Shown here in pieces: positions 37,601 to 47,695 of a stretch of 64,000 nt of DNA. Source of the DNA: Larix kaempferi. Lineage: Eukaryota > Streptophyta > Pinopsida > Pinales > Pinaceae. Both the position numbers and the translations under genes were made by a program. The stretch lies in the NCBI GenBank assembly GCA_027924585.1, contig BSBM01000190.1, positions 4,908,501-4,972,500 on the forward strand. The letters are read 5' to 3'. Within the stretch, counting starts at the first letter, position 1, and every line of letters starts with the position of its first letter. A model generated the notes under the pieces. That model searched no databases and was not told the origin of the DNA. It saw only the letters and a program-made list of their open reading frames with translations.

Positions 37601-38955
37601 GAGCTTAATGGCCAAAACCCTCTAGTGCCATAAAAACCAAAAGATAGATTTTGCAGTGGTCCAGCCAATGGCAACCTCAAGGAACCCGACAAATTATTGC
37701 AGAAAACCCAACCGTGCTCACAAAGCTCCTTCTAAGCAAACACGAACAGTACCCCCCACAGAGGCGAAAGGACGAGCTAAGAAATGGTGAATTCTAGACT
37801 TACCATTTTGCAACATCGTCACTGTCGAGTACTAGCCACGTAGAAGAGAAATGCCAACCAACACCTATTAACCAAACATGCCATACAAAGTCAGAACTCT
37901 AAATTTTATATCACAAAATATCTAAATGCAATAGCAGGAATGTAGTATGGACCAGGGAAGAATTACCTTCGAAATGTTTCAGTTGCCATCTCTATTCCAT
38001 ATGGTGAGCTGACCATGAGCCACAGCTTAGGTCAGAAATGAAACCCGCAACGCACTCATGGCAGACAAGAGAAAATAACCACGAGAATGCTTCTTCGTTG
38101 GTGTAGAACCCTAGAGTAATCCCTTATCACAGCTAGCAGCATTGGCCATGTGCCATCGTAGTGTTGCATTCAATGCTACCACCAACTACAAGTATTTTGA
38201 TGTTGAACCAAAATTCTATAGTATTAGAACCATTCGAAATCAACAAGTATTGTAAATAGAATCAACATTACAATGACCCCAAACATTACATAGTGCCTTT
38301 AAATAATTACAAGGTTAACAAGTGGTGCAATTTCACAAGTATTACAAACCCCAACAAGGCTTTTAAAAAGTGTCAACCCTCAAAACTCTCACACTTGAGG
38401 CTTAAATAATTGCTAGAAAGGTGGAGTAGGAATTCTCGGTAGATGCCTCATAGGTACACCTGCAAACCAATAACAAATTGAATGCATTAGTGAAACTCGC
38501 TAAGTAAGTCAGAAGTTTTCATATCTTACACCCTACCTATCAGTAGCTCTCTCGAGGTACGTAGCCCTCGAAAGACCGTGAATCTTATCATGGGTCATCA
38601 ACCACTACCATAAGGGATCCATCCCACCTAAATGGTCAGTTAGACTTTTATAATTATGCACATAAACTCTTGAAACAATAAGAAACAATTTGTATTATTA
38701 GACTTTAAAACACTTGTTCACTTACGACATAGTTCATTTATGTTCATTATATCGCTTCCGCAAAGCTGTAGAAATCACAACCAGTAAGACCTTAATAACT
38801 AAGAAGTTAAGACATAACCAAATGCTACAAATAAGTACCGGTGAAGGAAGTTTCACATCAGTGCTGAAGTTAATTGCAAATCATCACCTCCTAAATGGCT
38901 TATTTCAGTAATAGAAAATCTTTTTTTTATTTTTAATATTTTGGGACATTGTACA
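34602..38955 (+). repeat. gypsy 3' LTR (4354 bp)
   Basis: Near-identical partner of 25418-29785. The last bases read GGGACATTGTACA instead of GGGACATTACA, so two bases appear inserted at the very end. The (TA)n run is shorter. Paired ORFs with the 5' LTR (for example minus-strand 36905-37132 and 27725-27913) are explained by the LTR duplication itself. Confidence 0.94.
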
Positions 38956-38960
38956 CATGT

Positions 38961-39680
38961 AGATTACCATAAATATTTATAAAGATAATCAATGTATGAA
39001 ATGTAATATTTATATATAAATTTTGATTAAAAGAAAATACAATTTATATATATTTTTCACATAGAAAGAATTCCATTTACTCATTTTAAATATTAAAAGA
39101 TAAAGTGTTGTCACTAGAAGTATGAACAAACATAATGGGTCTACCTAGTTACTTTTAAAAGAGTTAGGACATTAATTTATATTATTTATTAGTAACCACT
39201 TTGTTGAATGAGAAGAATACCAAAATAGGATGTTTAAGTTCCTATTTTAAAGTATAGTTATTATTTTTGTATAAAAGTAATATAATTGTTATTTGAGTTC
39301 CTATTTTAAAGTAGAGTTACTGTTTTTATATAGAGGTAATATAATTATTATTTGAGTTCTTATTTTAAAGTATAGTTACTATTTTTATATAAAGGTAATA
39401 GAATTGTTATTTGAGAGAATAGAGAATGAGGATTTCTTTAAAGCAAAGTTATCGTGATATACATATTTAGAGATTGTATGTAACAAGGAGAAATTGGAGT
39501 GTGGTTTAAAATATACGGATGTGTAGAATTATATTAAAATTCATATTTATATATAAAGGAATTTTGCATAAAGCATATTTAGTTATAGTATTTAAAGTTA
39601 ATTTACTAAAATATGGGTCTTATGACAATACAAAGACCCTTAAGAAAAAAACATTAGGGTGTATTTTGAGAGACATTACA
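38961..39680 (+). repeat. Solo LTR, last segment
   Basis: AT-rich, no gene. It carries three tandem copies of a ~59 bp unit at 39235-39413 (each with TATTTTAAAGTA and GTAATA...TTATTTGAG). It ends GAGACATTACA at 39680, followed by the target duplication gtata. Confidence 0.7.
39235..39413 (+). repeat. 59 bp tandem repeat, 3 copies
   Basis: Units start near 39241, 39300 and 39359 with CCTATTTTAAAGTA or a variant; they differ by a few bases each. Confidence 0.85.
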
Positions 39681-39727
39681 GTATATTTAATTCATTATTT
39701 AATTTCCCTCGGAATATATCAATTTTA
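39681..39727 (-). pseudogene. LINE fragment, continuation of 15690-16552
   Basis: GTATATTTAATTCATTATTT here equals the LINE sequence at 53403 in copy B. It is the far side of the LINE cut by the solo LTR. Homology with copy B fades after about 39727/53445. Confidence 0.7.
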
Positions 39728-39739
39728 TTTTTAACAAAA

Positions 39740-40380
39740 ATAAAATTCTTGAACTTAAAAGTTAAAAGTCTTAAACGTGTGTTGCAATGATCAATATTCA
39801 GTATAAATGTATGCATTATCTATTTGGATTTATTATAAAAAAATAAATAATTAATAAAGATCCCGTGATTTGGGTCTCGATAGTGACCATCATGAAACAA
39901 GATTTCCCTCATTCAAAGACATGGGAGTTCCCACTACACCCATGCCCTGGATTTATGAGGATGCAACCACCAATGCATGGGAAGGATCATATCCATCAAT
40001 CGAACTGCTCAACATGCTTAATGAAACAATGACATCATTCAAAGATATACAGGAGGATTAATAATTATAGTTCTCTAGTTTGTATCATAAAAAAAAAACA
40101 AATTATACAACTTGATGAGAACTTTATACTCAAAATGAGAACTCTAGCAATAAAAAATCATACTTTTTCTGATAAAAACAACAAAAATAGCCCTCGATTT
40201 GAAAAGTGGTCTACTGGTATCACTCTTTTTTGTTTTGAAGGAAAATTTACAACATTTTTGAAACCCCATCGATATGATTGCAATCAAAACCCGAAATCAA
40301 CCCCTTGATAAAAAATTTGTGCTAGGATAATCACCCTTATTTGCAGGGCTTAAAAATAGACCTTGTTTCAATAAAAGTAA
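39740..40380. other. Unassigned spacer with one short unidentified ORF
   Basis: 39870-40061 encodes 63 codons (MGLDSDHHETRFPSFKDMG and onward, ending SFKDIQED). Its base composition is less AT-rich than its surroundings, so it may be a fragment of a coding exon, but I recognise no family. The rest holds nothing I can name. Confidence 0.4.
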
Positions 40381-42060
40381 AATAAAAATGCAAACACGCA
40401 AAAAGAGATAAAACAAATTAAAAACATTTATATAACAAAAAAAAATATCAAAAAAACACTATGATATATTTAAATTTAAAAACATAAAATTTACTTAATT
40501 ATTTTTACTAAAATTACGCAAAAAAATAAAAATAAAACATTAAAAAACTAGGACCAAAACATATAAAAAATCAAATTTAAAAATAAACAAATATTAAAAA
40601 ACTAGGACCAAAACATATAAAAAATCAAATTTAAAAATAAATATTAAAAAAATAAAAAATAAAATCACATTAAAAAAACTAATAATAAATGAAAAATAAG
40701 TAAAAAAATAATAAATGAAAAATAATTTAAACTTGATATGGTTAATTTTTCTAAAATATAATTAAATGAAAAAATTTAAATATATTTAAAAATTTAAAAG
40801 AAGTTTACACTAAATATCAAAAACAAAAATAAAATATTAAAAGAAAATAATAAAAAAAAAAATTTAAAAACTATAACAAAAAACTATATTAAAAATCAAA
40901 ATAAAACATTTAAAAATTAATAAAAATAAAATTTAAAAAAACTATAACACAAAACTATATTAAAAAACAAATACTAACAAACAAATAATTAAAAAAACAA
41001 CATAAAAACAAAAAGGAATAGTAAAAAAACAAAAAAAAATTAAAAAAACTATAATTAAAAAACTACATAGAAATAAAATAATTAAAAAAAATAATACAAT
41101 AAAATATTAAAAAATATCAAACAATATTAAAAAATAAAATTAAAAACACATAAAAATTAAAAAACATACTTTAGATTTTAGATTTACATTGGAAGTGGAA
41201 GTGGGGTGGGTCGCAGTAGGGGGCACGATTCTAGGAATTATGGCACCCTCTAAGCACTACTCCAAATGGCGGTTGTGCCACTTGGAGCGATGCTTAGGGG
41301 GTGTAGTGATTCTCAAAATAGCGCCCCCCTAATACGTCTCTGTCCACTTTTATTAAACCACTTTGAACCGCTACTTGAAACAATGCTTAAGGGGTGGCGC
41401 AATTCCCAGAATCGTGTCCCCCCTAATGCAACCCTCCCCACTCCCGTAAACGCGCCCCCTAATGTGACCCTCCCCATTCCCATTAAACTACTCCAACGTA
41501 AAAACTTAGTATGTGTTTAGTATGTGTTTTAATTTTCATGTGTTTTTTTTATGTTTTTTAATATTATTTGGTATGTTTTTATAATATTTTATTTTATTAT
41601 GTTTTTTTTTTATTAATTATATTGTAATACTGTAATGTTTGTTATGGTTTTATTTTATTAAGTTCGTTTATATTATTATTTATTATTATTATTATTATTA
41701 TTTTTGGGTGGTTGGTGTATTATGTTTAATATTGGTTTTCTATTATATGATTTTTTTTAGTTTTTAATATAATATATATATATTTTTTTTAATTTTTACT
41801 TTTTATTTTTAAAGTTTAGGGTAGTTATTTTGAAGTATATTCATTATTAAGTGATTAAATTTTCATTTAGGAGTTGTATATTGAAATTCATAATATTCTT
41901 TAATATTCTTGATTAGTTTCATGTTATTTAGGAAAATGTTAAATATGACAAAATTTGGATAAGATATTTTTGTAGTGTTTTGAATTTAAAATTTTAATTT
42001 AAGAATAAATATTATAATTTTAATATGTTATTTACAAATGTATAATATATTTTTTGTTAA
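40380..42060. repeat. A-rich arm, GC-rich core, T-rich arm; partial inverted repeat
   Basis: 40380-41190 is strongly A-rich on the plus strand (AAAAAT-type, with a 54 bp tandem duplication at 40539-40640). 41200-41510 is GC-rich with two ~93 bp repeats (GCTTAGGGGG at 41292 and GCTTAAGGGG at 41385, both followed by CCCCCCTAAT). 41520-42060 is T-rich. The arms near the core are complementary: about 41060-41172 matches the reverse complement of about 41512-41645, with CACATAAAAATT against CACATGAAAATT and CAAACAATATT against CAAATAATATT. This suggests a foldback or MITE-like unit; termini and TSD were not found. Confidence 0.6.
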
Positions 42061-42714
42061 GTTTATGTGAATCATCACTTTATAGAAAACAATGTTAAAT
42101 AGTAACACTTTTATACACAAATGGTTTGAAATGTCTTTATTTTCTCATTTTTTTTACAAATTTGTCCATAAAATGACTTATCTAAGAGAAAAGTTTAAAG
42201 AAAAAAACTTCCAAAATGTATATATTTTTCATTATAAATAGCTTCTAAATCTAAAAAAAAATCCAAAATGTACATATTTTTTCATTATAACTAGCTACTA
42301 AATAAATATTTTTTGTAAATTTGTAAAAATGCACTTGTAAATAAAATTTATATTTTTTTAATGACCAAGATGATTCAGAATCGCAAAAAATCGCCCAAAA
42401 TGAAAAATGGTGCTACGAGTATACACACTTTTTGAAACGGAGGCAAAACGAGCTACTAAAATTGACCTCCAAACAAACGATAGAAAGATGGTAATGCTTA
42501 ATTCCAAACATCTCAAACTCATGACGGATACATTGAATGGGACAAATACAAAGATTGGATCTACTGATACACAAGACATGTGTATTTGTAAAGTATTACG
42601 AATTTGCAAATGATTGTTCGTAAGCACTATTTATCCTTTACAAACCCTCTCTGTTAGCAGCTTCTAGGTGGAGTCTTTCTTTAGAGGGGAGATAGGAGCA
42701 TCATAGAGCATTTT
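42060..42714. other. AT-rich spacer before duplicated block B
   Basis: No gene recognised. The short ORFs on both strands at 42358-42627 overlap each other and match nothing known. The last ~100 bases (42620-42714) should correspond to the sequence left of the gypsy insertion in copy A. Confidence 0.55.
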
Positions 42715-42719
42715 TGGAA

Positions 42720-44390
42720 TCATGAAAAGACTCAGAGCTATGGGGATACCAACATATAAAGAAGAGGGGTCATCATGGTTAGCAAAAATAAGGTGCTGAG
42801 GGTCAAGGTGGACGTTATGAGAAAGGTTTCAACCACCATATGTGTATCATGTAGGACGTTGAGGCCTCAACCTCTCATTATAGTAGGAAGAATCCAAGGA
42901 GAATCAAAAAGGAAATCGAGGAAGCTAAGGAATGGGTTAAAAAGGAAAACAAAGTGATGGATGTGGATGAAATTCAACAAGATATGTACTAGTCCTCGAT
43001 TCCTAATATAAGGAACTATTGAACCAGATTCAAGTTAAATACTTTGAGACAATCTTACTATATTGACATAAAAACTATTTGTTAGTTAAATTTATGTTGG
43101 ATCATAAGGAGGAAAGGAATGAAATTATTTTTCACGTTGATGAGCTACATAATGATTTGAGGTAGATGAAGAAGGAACTCTCAGACTAGAGGTGGGATAT
43201 GAACACCAATATTAATTTAATAAAAAATTATACTATTGGATTTTTGTTCTCTTAGAAATTTGTCGAGGATAAGAAACCCTTCTACCTCAACTGAAGAGGT
43301 TTCTTATCTTCATTTATGATGTGGAAGAACACACCCCTTAGTCTTAGAAGGGCTCTATTTTATTTTTCTTACTACTATTATCATAGTTATGTTTTTGGAA
43401 ATTTCTTAAAAATATGTAAAGAATGGATATGAGTTAACTTAAGAAACTAAAAAGTAATAAAATGTAAAGATTAGAATTTATATAGATTCATCCATTTTAA
43501 TTGTATATTTGATTTTATTATGAAATAAAAATAAACAAAAGTGATTTAAAATATTTTGTCAAAGAATTTGATTATTCTTGGAATTAAATAAATCGACAAG
43601 TAAAATATTTTAATAATATATTTTAAATTATAATTTTAATCCTATCTTAATTTAATATTATTAAATATCATTATTGATGATAACAACTATATTATGATTA
43701 TTTATTGAAATCAATTTTAATTTATTATATTTTAATAAAAACTATTAAAAACATTATTCTATTATTGAAATCAATTTTAATTTATTAAATCTTAACAAAA
43801 GAATGCTAAGACCATACACCATTACTCTATTATGTTGTTTTTAAAGTTCAATAATTTACATAATTAATTCACTTTATTTTTAGTTGATTATTGGAAAATT
43901 AAATAATTTACATATTTAAGTCACTTTAGTTTTAATTCATTATCATATTAAATAAGTTTTGAAAATAAAACTTAATCTAAATGAGATTTAATCTTTATAT
44001 TATACTTTCTATATAAAAAGAAGTCATTTCATTTTTTACGCTTATTCTTAAAGTGATTTTTTATACTAAGCACCATGCACATTAATATATAATCATCATT
44101 CTAAATATAAATATGCGTGGTATGACATAGGATGTTTCCCATAAAAGGTTCACATTATCTAGTTTCATTAGAATCTAATTAAATTGACACCAATAAGTCA
44201 AATGTTAAATTTCTTAAAACTTTATTAGAATGTCAACCTTAATAGAAGGATATCCACAATTTTTTTTTATGATATATATCTAAAAAGTAATTAGTAAAAG
44301 AGATAGGAATAATATTATAAATTTTATGAAATATAGTTTCAAAAACAATTTTTTAAAATACTAATAATATATAATAAAAGTTAGGAGGTT
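42720..44390. other. AT-rich non-coding stretch of copy B
   Basis: Counterpart of 8711-10390. ORFs are not conserved between the copies, so no gene is called. Confidence 0.7.
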
Positions 44391-44404
44391 AAAAGCTTTA
44401 AGGG

Positions 44405-44598
44405 TAGTTCACTTGATTGATTTTTTCCAGACCAAGACGACACAAGGTTGTGAGGTTGAGGGTTCAATTCTCTAGGTCTTTCGGGGTTAGGCATCCAATT
44501 AATGTTGATAGGGGTGAGGTCTCTTTCAAGTGGGCCCTCTTGGATTGGATCCATGGACGTAGCGAACGTTAGGGCCATGAACCACATTGAAAAATAAG
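44405..44598 (+). mobile_element. tRNA-derived SINE, copy B
   Basis: Same SINE as 10405-10604 with the same flanks (ttaggaggttaaaa at 44391-44404, ttaggaggttaaga at 44599-44612). The box B-like GGTTCAATTCT is kept at about 44461-44471; the box A region is more decayed (TAGTTCACTTGA). Being at the orthologous place, it marks the duplication as younger than the SINE insertion. Confidence 0.8.
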
Positions 44599-44777
44599 TT
44601 AGGAGGTTAAGAATAATCAATTTTATGTATATATAATTTGAGGGGGTAATGAGATGGTATGCATATTAACCATTGACTACAAAAGTGGTCAATGACTCAT
44701 GCGGATTCAATGGGAATGGATTTCGTGACCTACTGTGTCTATTCCAAGGAGGGACTTCTCACAAGTTGGCAATTAAT

Positions 44778-44778
<1 letters not shown>

Positions 44779-44810
<32 letters not shown>

Positions 44811-44846
44811 GGAGGGGTATATATATATATATATATATATATATTA
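44779..44846. repeat. Compound (AT)n(AG)n(TA)n microsatellite
   Basis: ATATAT, then about ten AG units, a GGGAGGGG interruption, then about 14 TA units; corresponds to the pure (TA)n at 10781-10827. Confidence 0.93.
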
Positions 44847-44849
44847 GCA

Positions 44850-45115
44850 CTCACAAAACAAGTTATGATTATTAAATCCAATAAGGTAACTTATGCTAAT
44901 TTTGTGTATGGCGATAGAAACCTTTGTATATGGCAATATAAACCTAGATGGATTAATTGATATCCATCATTTACCTCAATTGGAACTTTAACATTGAGAA
45001 AATGACTAATGGAATGTGGAAATCTTACTTTGATCTTGAAAATAATCATAAGTTAACAAACCTTGTGATATGGGATAAAAATAAATTCCTCTTTAAAACT
45101 CTTGTCACTTAAATT
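44850..45115 (+). pseudogene. LINE 3' fragment, plus strand, copy B
   Basis: Counterpart of 10980-11215: TTATGATTATTAAATCCAAT and GATATGGGATAAAAATAAA match copy A. Coding is more decayed; it lacks the local inverted duplication seen in copy A. Confidence 0.7.
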
Positions 45116-45595
45116 ATTTCTTCAAATAACAACATTAGTACTAATCTAAACATAAACATAGCATCTTTGAATATATCCGTAAAGGCAGCTTTCGATTCTT
45201 AATTGCACCTATGAATACCTAAAACAAAGAAACTTCAAATTATTTTGGCGACGCAGTAGCGAACTGAGTTCGTACATAGATACAAAAAGAATAACATTAA
45301 GGCTAACCTTGAACTGTTGAACATATTATAATCTTTTTGCGTTGAGCGTTTAGAGGTCTTCTATTCAATTAGTATGAGTATGAGGAGATTAATCTAATTA
45401 AGTTGAATTAATCACTTATCTTATCAAGTTTTACAAATCATTCCCCACCATCAAAAGAACATATGAAATTATGAAATCTTTATAAAATTACTACAATAAG
45501 TTAGAACTTCATTCTATAGTTTAGTCCTAGGAGATTGTAATGTCTGTAGCACTTACGTATCAATTTCATCTTTCAAAATTTTTAAGAAGCTAGCT
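45116..45595. other. Unassigned stretch
   Basis: No counterpart in copy A and no gene recognised; may include the decayed downstream part of the NPF pseudogene. Confidence 0.5.
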
Positions 45596-46197
45596 TCAAA
45601 CCTTTCGCAAGTTTTTCGCTGTTGAATCTGCGCTAGGTTTGACAAAAGGCGAAGCTAGAGTGAGTATACTCATGACAAATGGTTCTGCGGATGCGAAGGA
45701 GATATTGTCGAAAATCTGGTGAGGAATGAGTCTTATATAAAACCCCCAACCAGCGTCAACGTGAACAAGGTAACCATATAATTCTTGATTATGTTGGAAG
45801 ACTCCGCTCGACAATAATGCATCAAAGCACTGAAGCACGTAACGAGATTGTTAACCATTGAAAGAAATGACATATTCTGATACATAGCATCTACGCTTGC
45901 ATATATATTAGTATTCAGAAAGGCTATGATTCACAACGCTGAATGAACTAATTAAAGACTAGTAAGGATACCAAATACGAATGTAGCTGCCCTAATTCTA
46001 CCATGCTAATTATTGGATGGTCTAGCAGGTCTACCCCTCCAGTCAACATACGTCTCTGACCAGCTTTCTGCATACTCCGCCTGCAAACCTATAGATAAAT
46101 TGAAAGAATGAATGATATGAGGTGCGACTTTTTCGCCTTTATCAAGTTTGTTTGACTTGATTTGGACTTGAAGATTGATGGTCGTCTTCCTTTCCAC
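45596..46197 (-). pseudogene. NPF (NRT1/PTR family) transporter pseudogene, N-terminal part
   Basis: Minus strand. Before a likely intron one reads YVDWRGRPARPSNN, a stop, then HGRIRAATFVFG, the conserved start of plant NPF nitrate/peptide transporters. After about 90 non-coding bases (GTATCC at 45971 to TATCAG near 45881, plausible splice sites) comes NMSFLSMVNNLVTCFSALMH, then SSNIIKNYMVTLFTLTLVGG, then a stop and DSFLTRF: the first two transmembrane helices and the loop between them. Intact NPF proteins are about 550-600 residues with 12 helices; only about 100 are visible, with stops and frame changes. ATG at 46197 is possible but unproven. Copy A lacks these exons. The family call is from remembered motifs. 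Confidence 0.72.
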
Positions 46198-46811
46198 CAG
46201 GATTTAACATCCACTCTCTGGGATTTAATACCCATTATCAAGTGAGAGGTCCAGTTTTATCCTATGGAATTCTTACTGCAACAAAATGATCTGTAAAATC
46301 ATCCAACACGGCCAAAAAATGGTTTGACCACATTAGAATGATCATTCGATTCTTGAAATGATTAGTTGAAATGATTCCGAATTAGTAGCATATAAATAAG
46401 TGGTGAAAATATTTCTCATGGAAATCATCATTCTGGATATTGATCGATTTCATCGGTGTAGCGCGGTACCTACATAATTTTTGAAGACATTGATCGAGTT
46501 CCTTGGTGTACAGCGTTACAATAAAAGCAACATGGCATATGTTTGACAACAATATTTGAGAATTATATCGTTTAGAGTGTGATTTTTTAAAATTAAATAG
46601 ATCTATTTATTTATATCATAATTTTTTAATAGTTTTAAATTTCAATTTTAGTTGTGTTCTAATTTTATTATTAATTTAATTGCATAGGTGTTTATATATT
46701 TATACTCATAGGTGTTTATATATTAGAATTTGGGGTGTACTATCATCTAATCTTTTCTTAGATTGAAGGAGAATGAGACAAGTGTATTGTCGAAATTGAT
46801 ATCATGGGAGA
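46198..46811. other. Non-coding part of copy B
   Basis: 46198-46520 matches 15087-15440. No gene seen in the remainder. Confidence 0.6.
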
Positions 46812-47430
46812 CGTTCAAAATTCGAAATAAACAATTTAAAAAAGAAATATAAAAAATAATTGATAGTTGATGCATGGATAACTCGTAGGTCATGTATAGA
46901 TATAATTAATAGTTGATGCATGGATAACTAGTAGGTCAATGCATAGATGATAACACGTAGTGACAAACTACTCATTTAACTAAAGAAGGTAATAGGCATA
47001 CACAACACCTAATTACAACTAAACATGGGGAACAACATATAACTTGTTTATGGCATTTAACTTGTGACCTATGGGTGTTCACTAGAAACAAATTAAGTGG
47101 CTCTCCTAGTAGAATTTTGGGTGGACTACCATCTATGATTTTATGGGCATCTTTCAAAATTCAAAATAAAAAATTATAAGAAAAAACATATATAAAAAAT
47201 AATTGGTAGTTGATGCATGGATAACACTTAGCTCATGCATGGATAACAATTAGTGATAGACAACACATTTAACTAAAGAAGGTAACAAGTAGTTGAGGCA
47301 TGGACATCATGTGATTACAACTAAACATGGAGAACAAGTAAAAGATAACTTGTTAATGGCACTTAATGTGTGATTTATCGGTGTTGACTAGCCACAAGTT
47401 AAGTGATTGTGCTAGTAATATTAATACCGA
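46812..47430 (+). repeat. ~337 bp tandem duplication
   Basis: Two diverged units start near 46812 and 47149. Both contain GTTGATGCATGGATAAC, AACTAAAGAAGGTAA and GATTACAACTAAACATGG in the same order. No coding. Confidence 0.75.
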
Positions 47431-47695
47431 TAAAGAAATTATTATCATAATTGATGACTGAATCTTAGAATTAATTCTATTTTAATGTTATACAAATAAT
47501 ATAATATTAATAAATAATGATATATATTTTTTATTTACAAATTTCATCACCTATGATAATTTACAAAGCTAGTGATTAGAAAATTCATATTATATAGTTT
47601 TAATAAAATTTAATTAAAATGACATCAATTATGATGATGATAATAACTTAATAATATCTTAATGTTCTCTTATTGTGTAATTCTTTATGGCACCA
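47431..47695. other. AT-rich stretch
   Basis: Contains the dispersed phrase TTTTAATAAAATTTAATTAA also at 14610-14640. No gene. Confidence 0.6.

Larger units (their letters stand above)
25418..38955 (+). mobile_element. Ty3/gypsy chromovirus-type retrotransposon with 4.36 kb LTRs
   Basis: A 13,538 bp element: 5' LTR 25418-29785, primer site from 29788, internal region of about 4.8 kb with gag and pol, polypurine tract 34591-34601, 3' LTR 34602-38955. The flanking 5-mers are aatgt (25413-25417) and catgt (38956-38960), a TSD with one change. The LTRs are nearly as long as the internal region each, which is unusual. A hand count over the first ~300 LTR bases gives about 19 differences (roughly 6%), so it is an old insertion. 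Coding is broken by many stops. A degenerate chromodomain-like C-terminus suggests the chromovirus branch. Confidence 0.94.
16553..39680 (+). mobile_element. Ancient solo LTR (~3.86 kb net) split by two younger retrotransposons
   Basis: The sequence at 16553 starts TGTAATATTCC and that at 39680 ends GAGACATTACA, the terminal pattern of the gypsy LTRs in this window. The flanks 16548-16552 and 39681-39685 are both gtata. Copy B has the single unoccupied gtata at 53403-53407 in the same LINE sequence. Removing the copia element (18583-24299) and the gypsy element (25418-38955), each with one target duplication, leaves 2030 + 1113 + 720 = 3863 bases, close to the 4.1-4.4 kb LTRs here. No primer site or coding remains, hence a solo LTR. 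Internal homology to the other LTRs is weak by eye, so the call rests mainly on ends, TSD and the unoccupied site. Confidence 0.75.
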
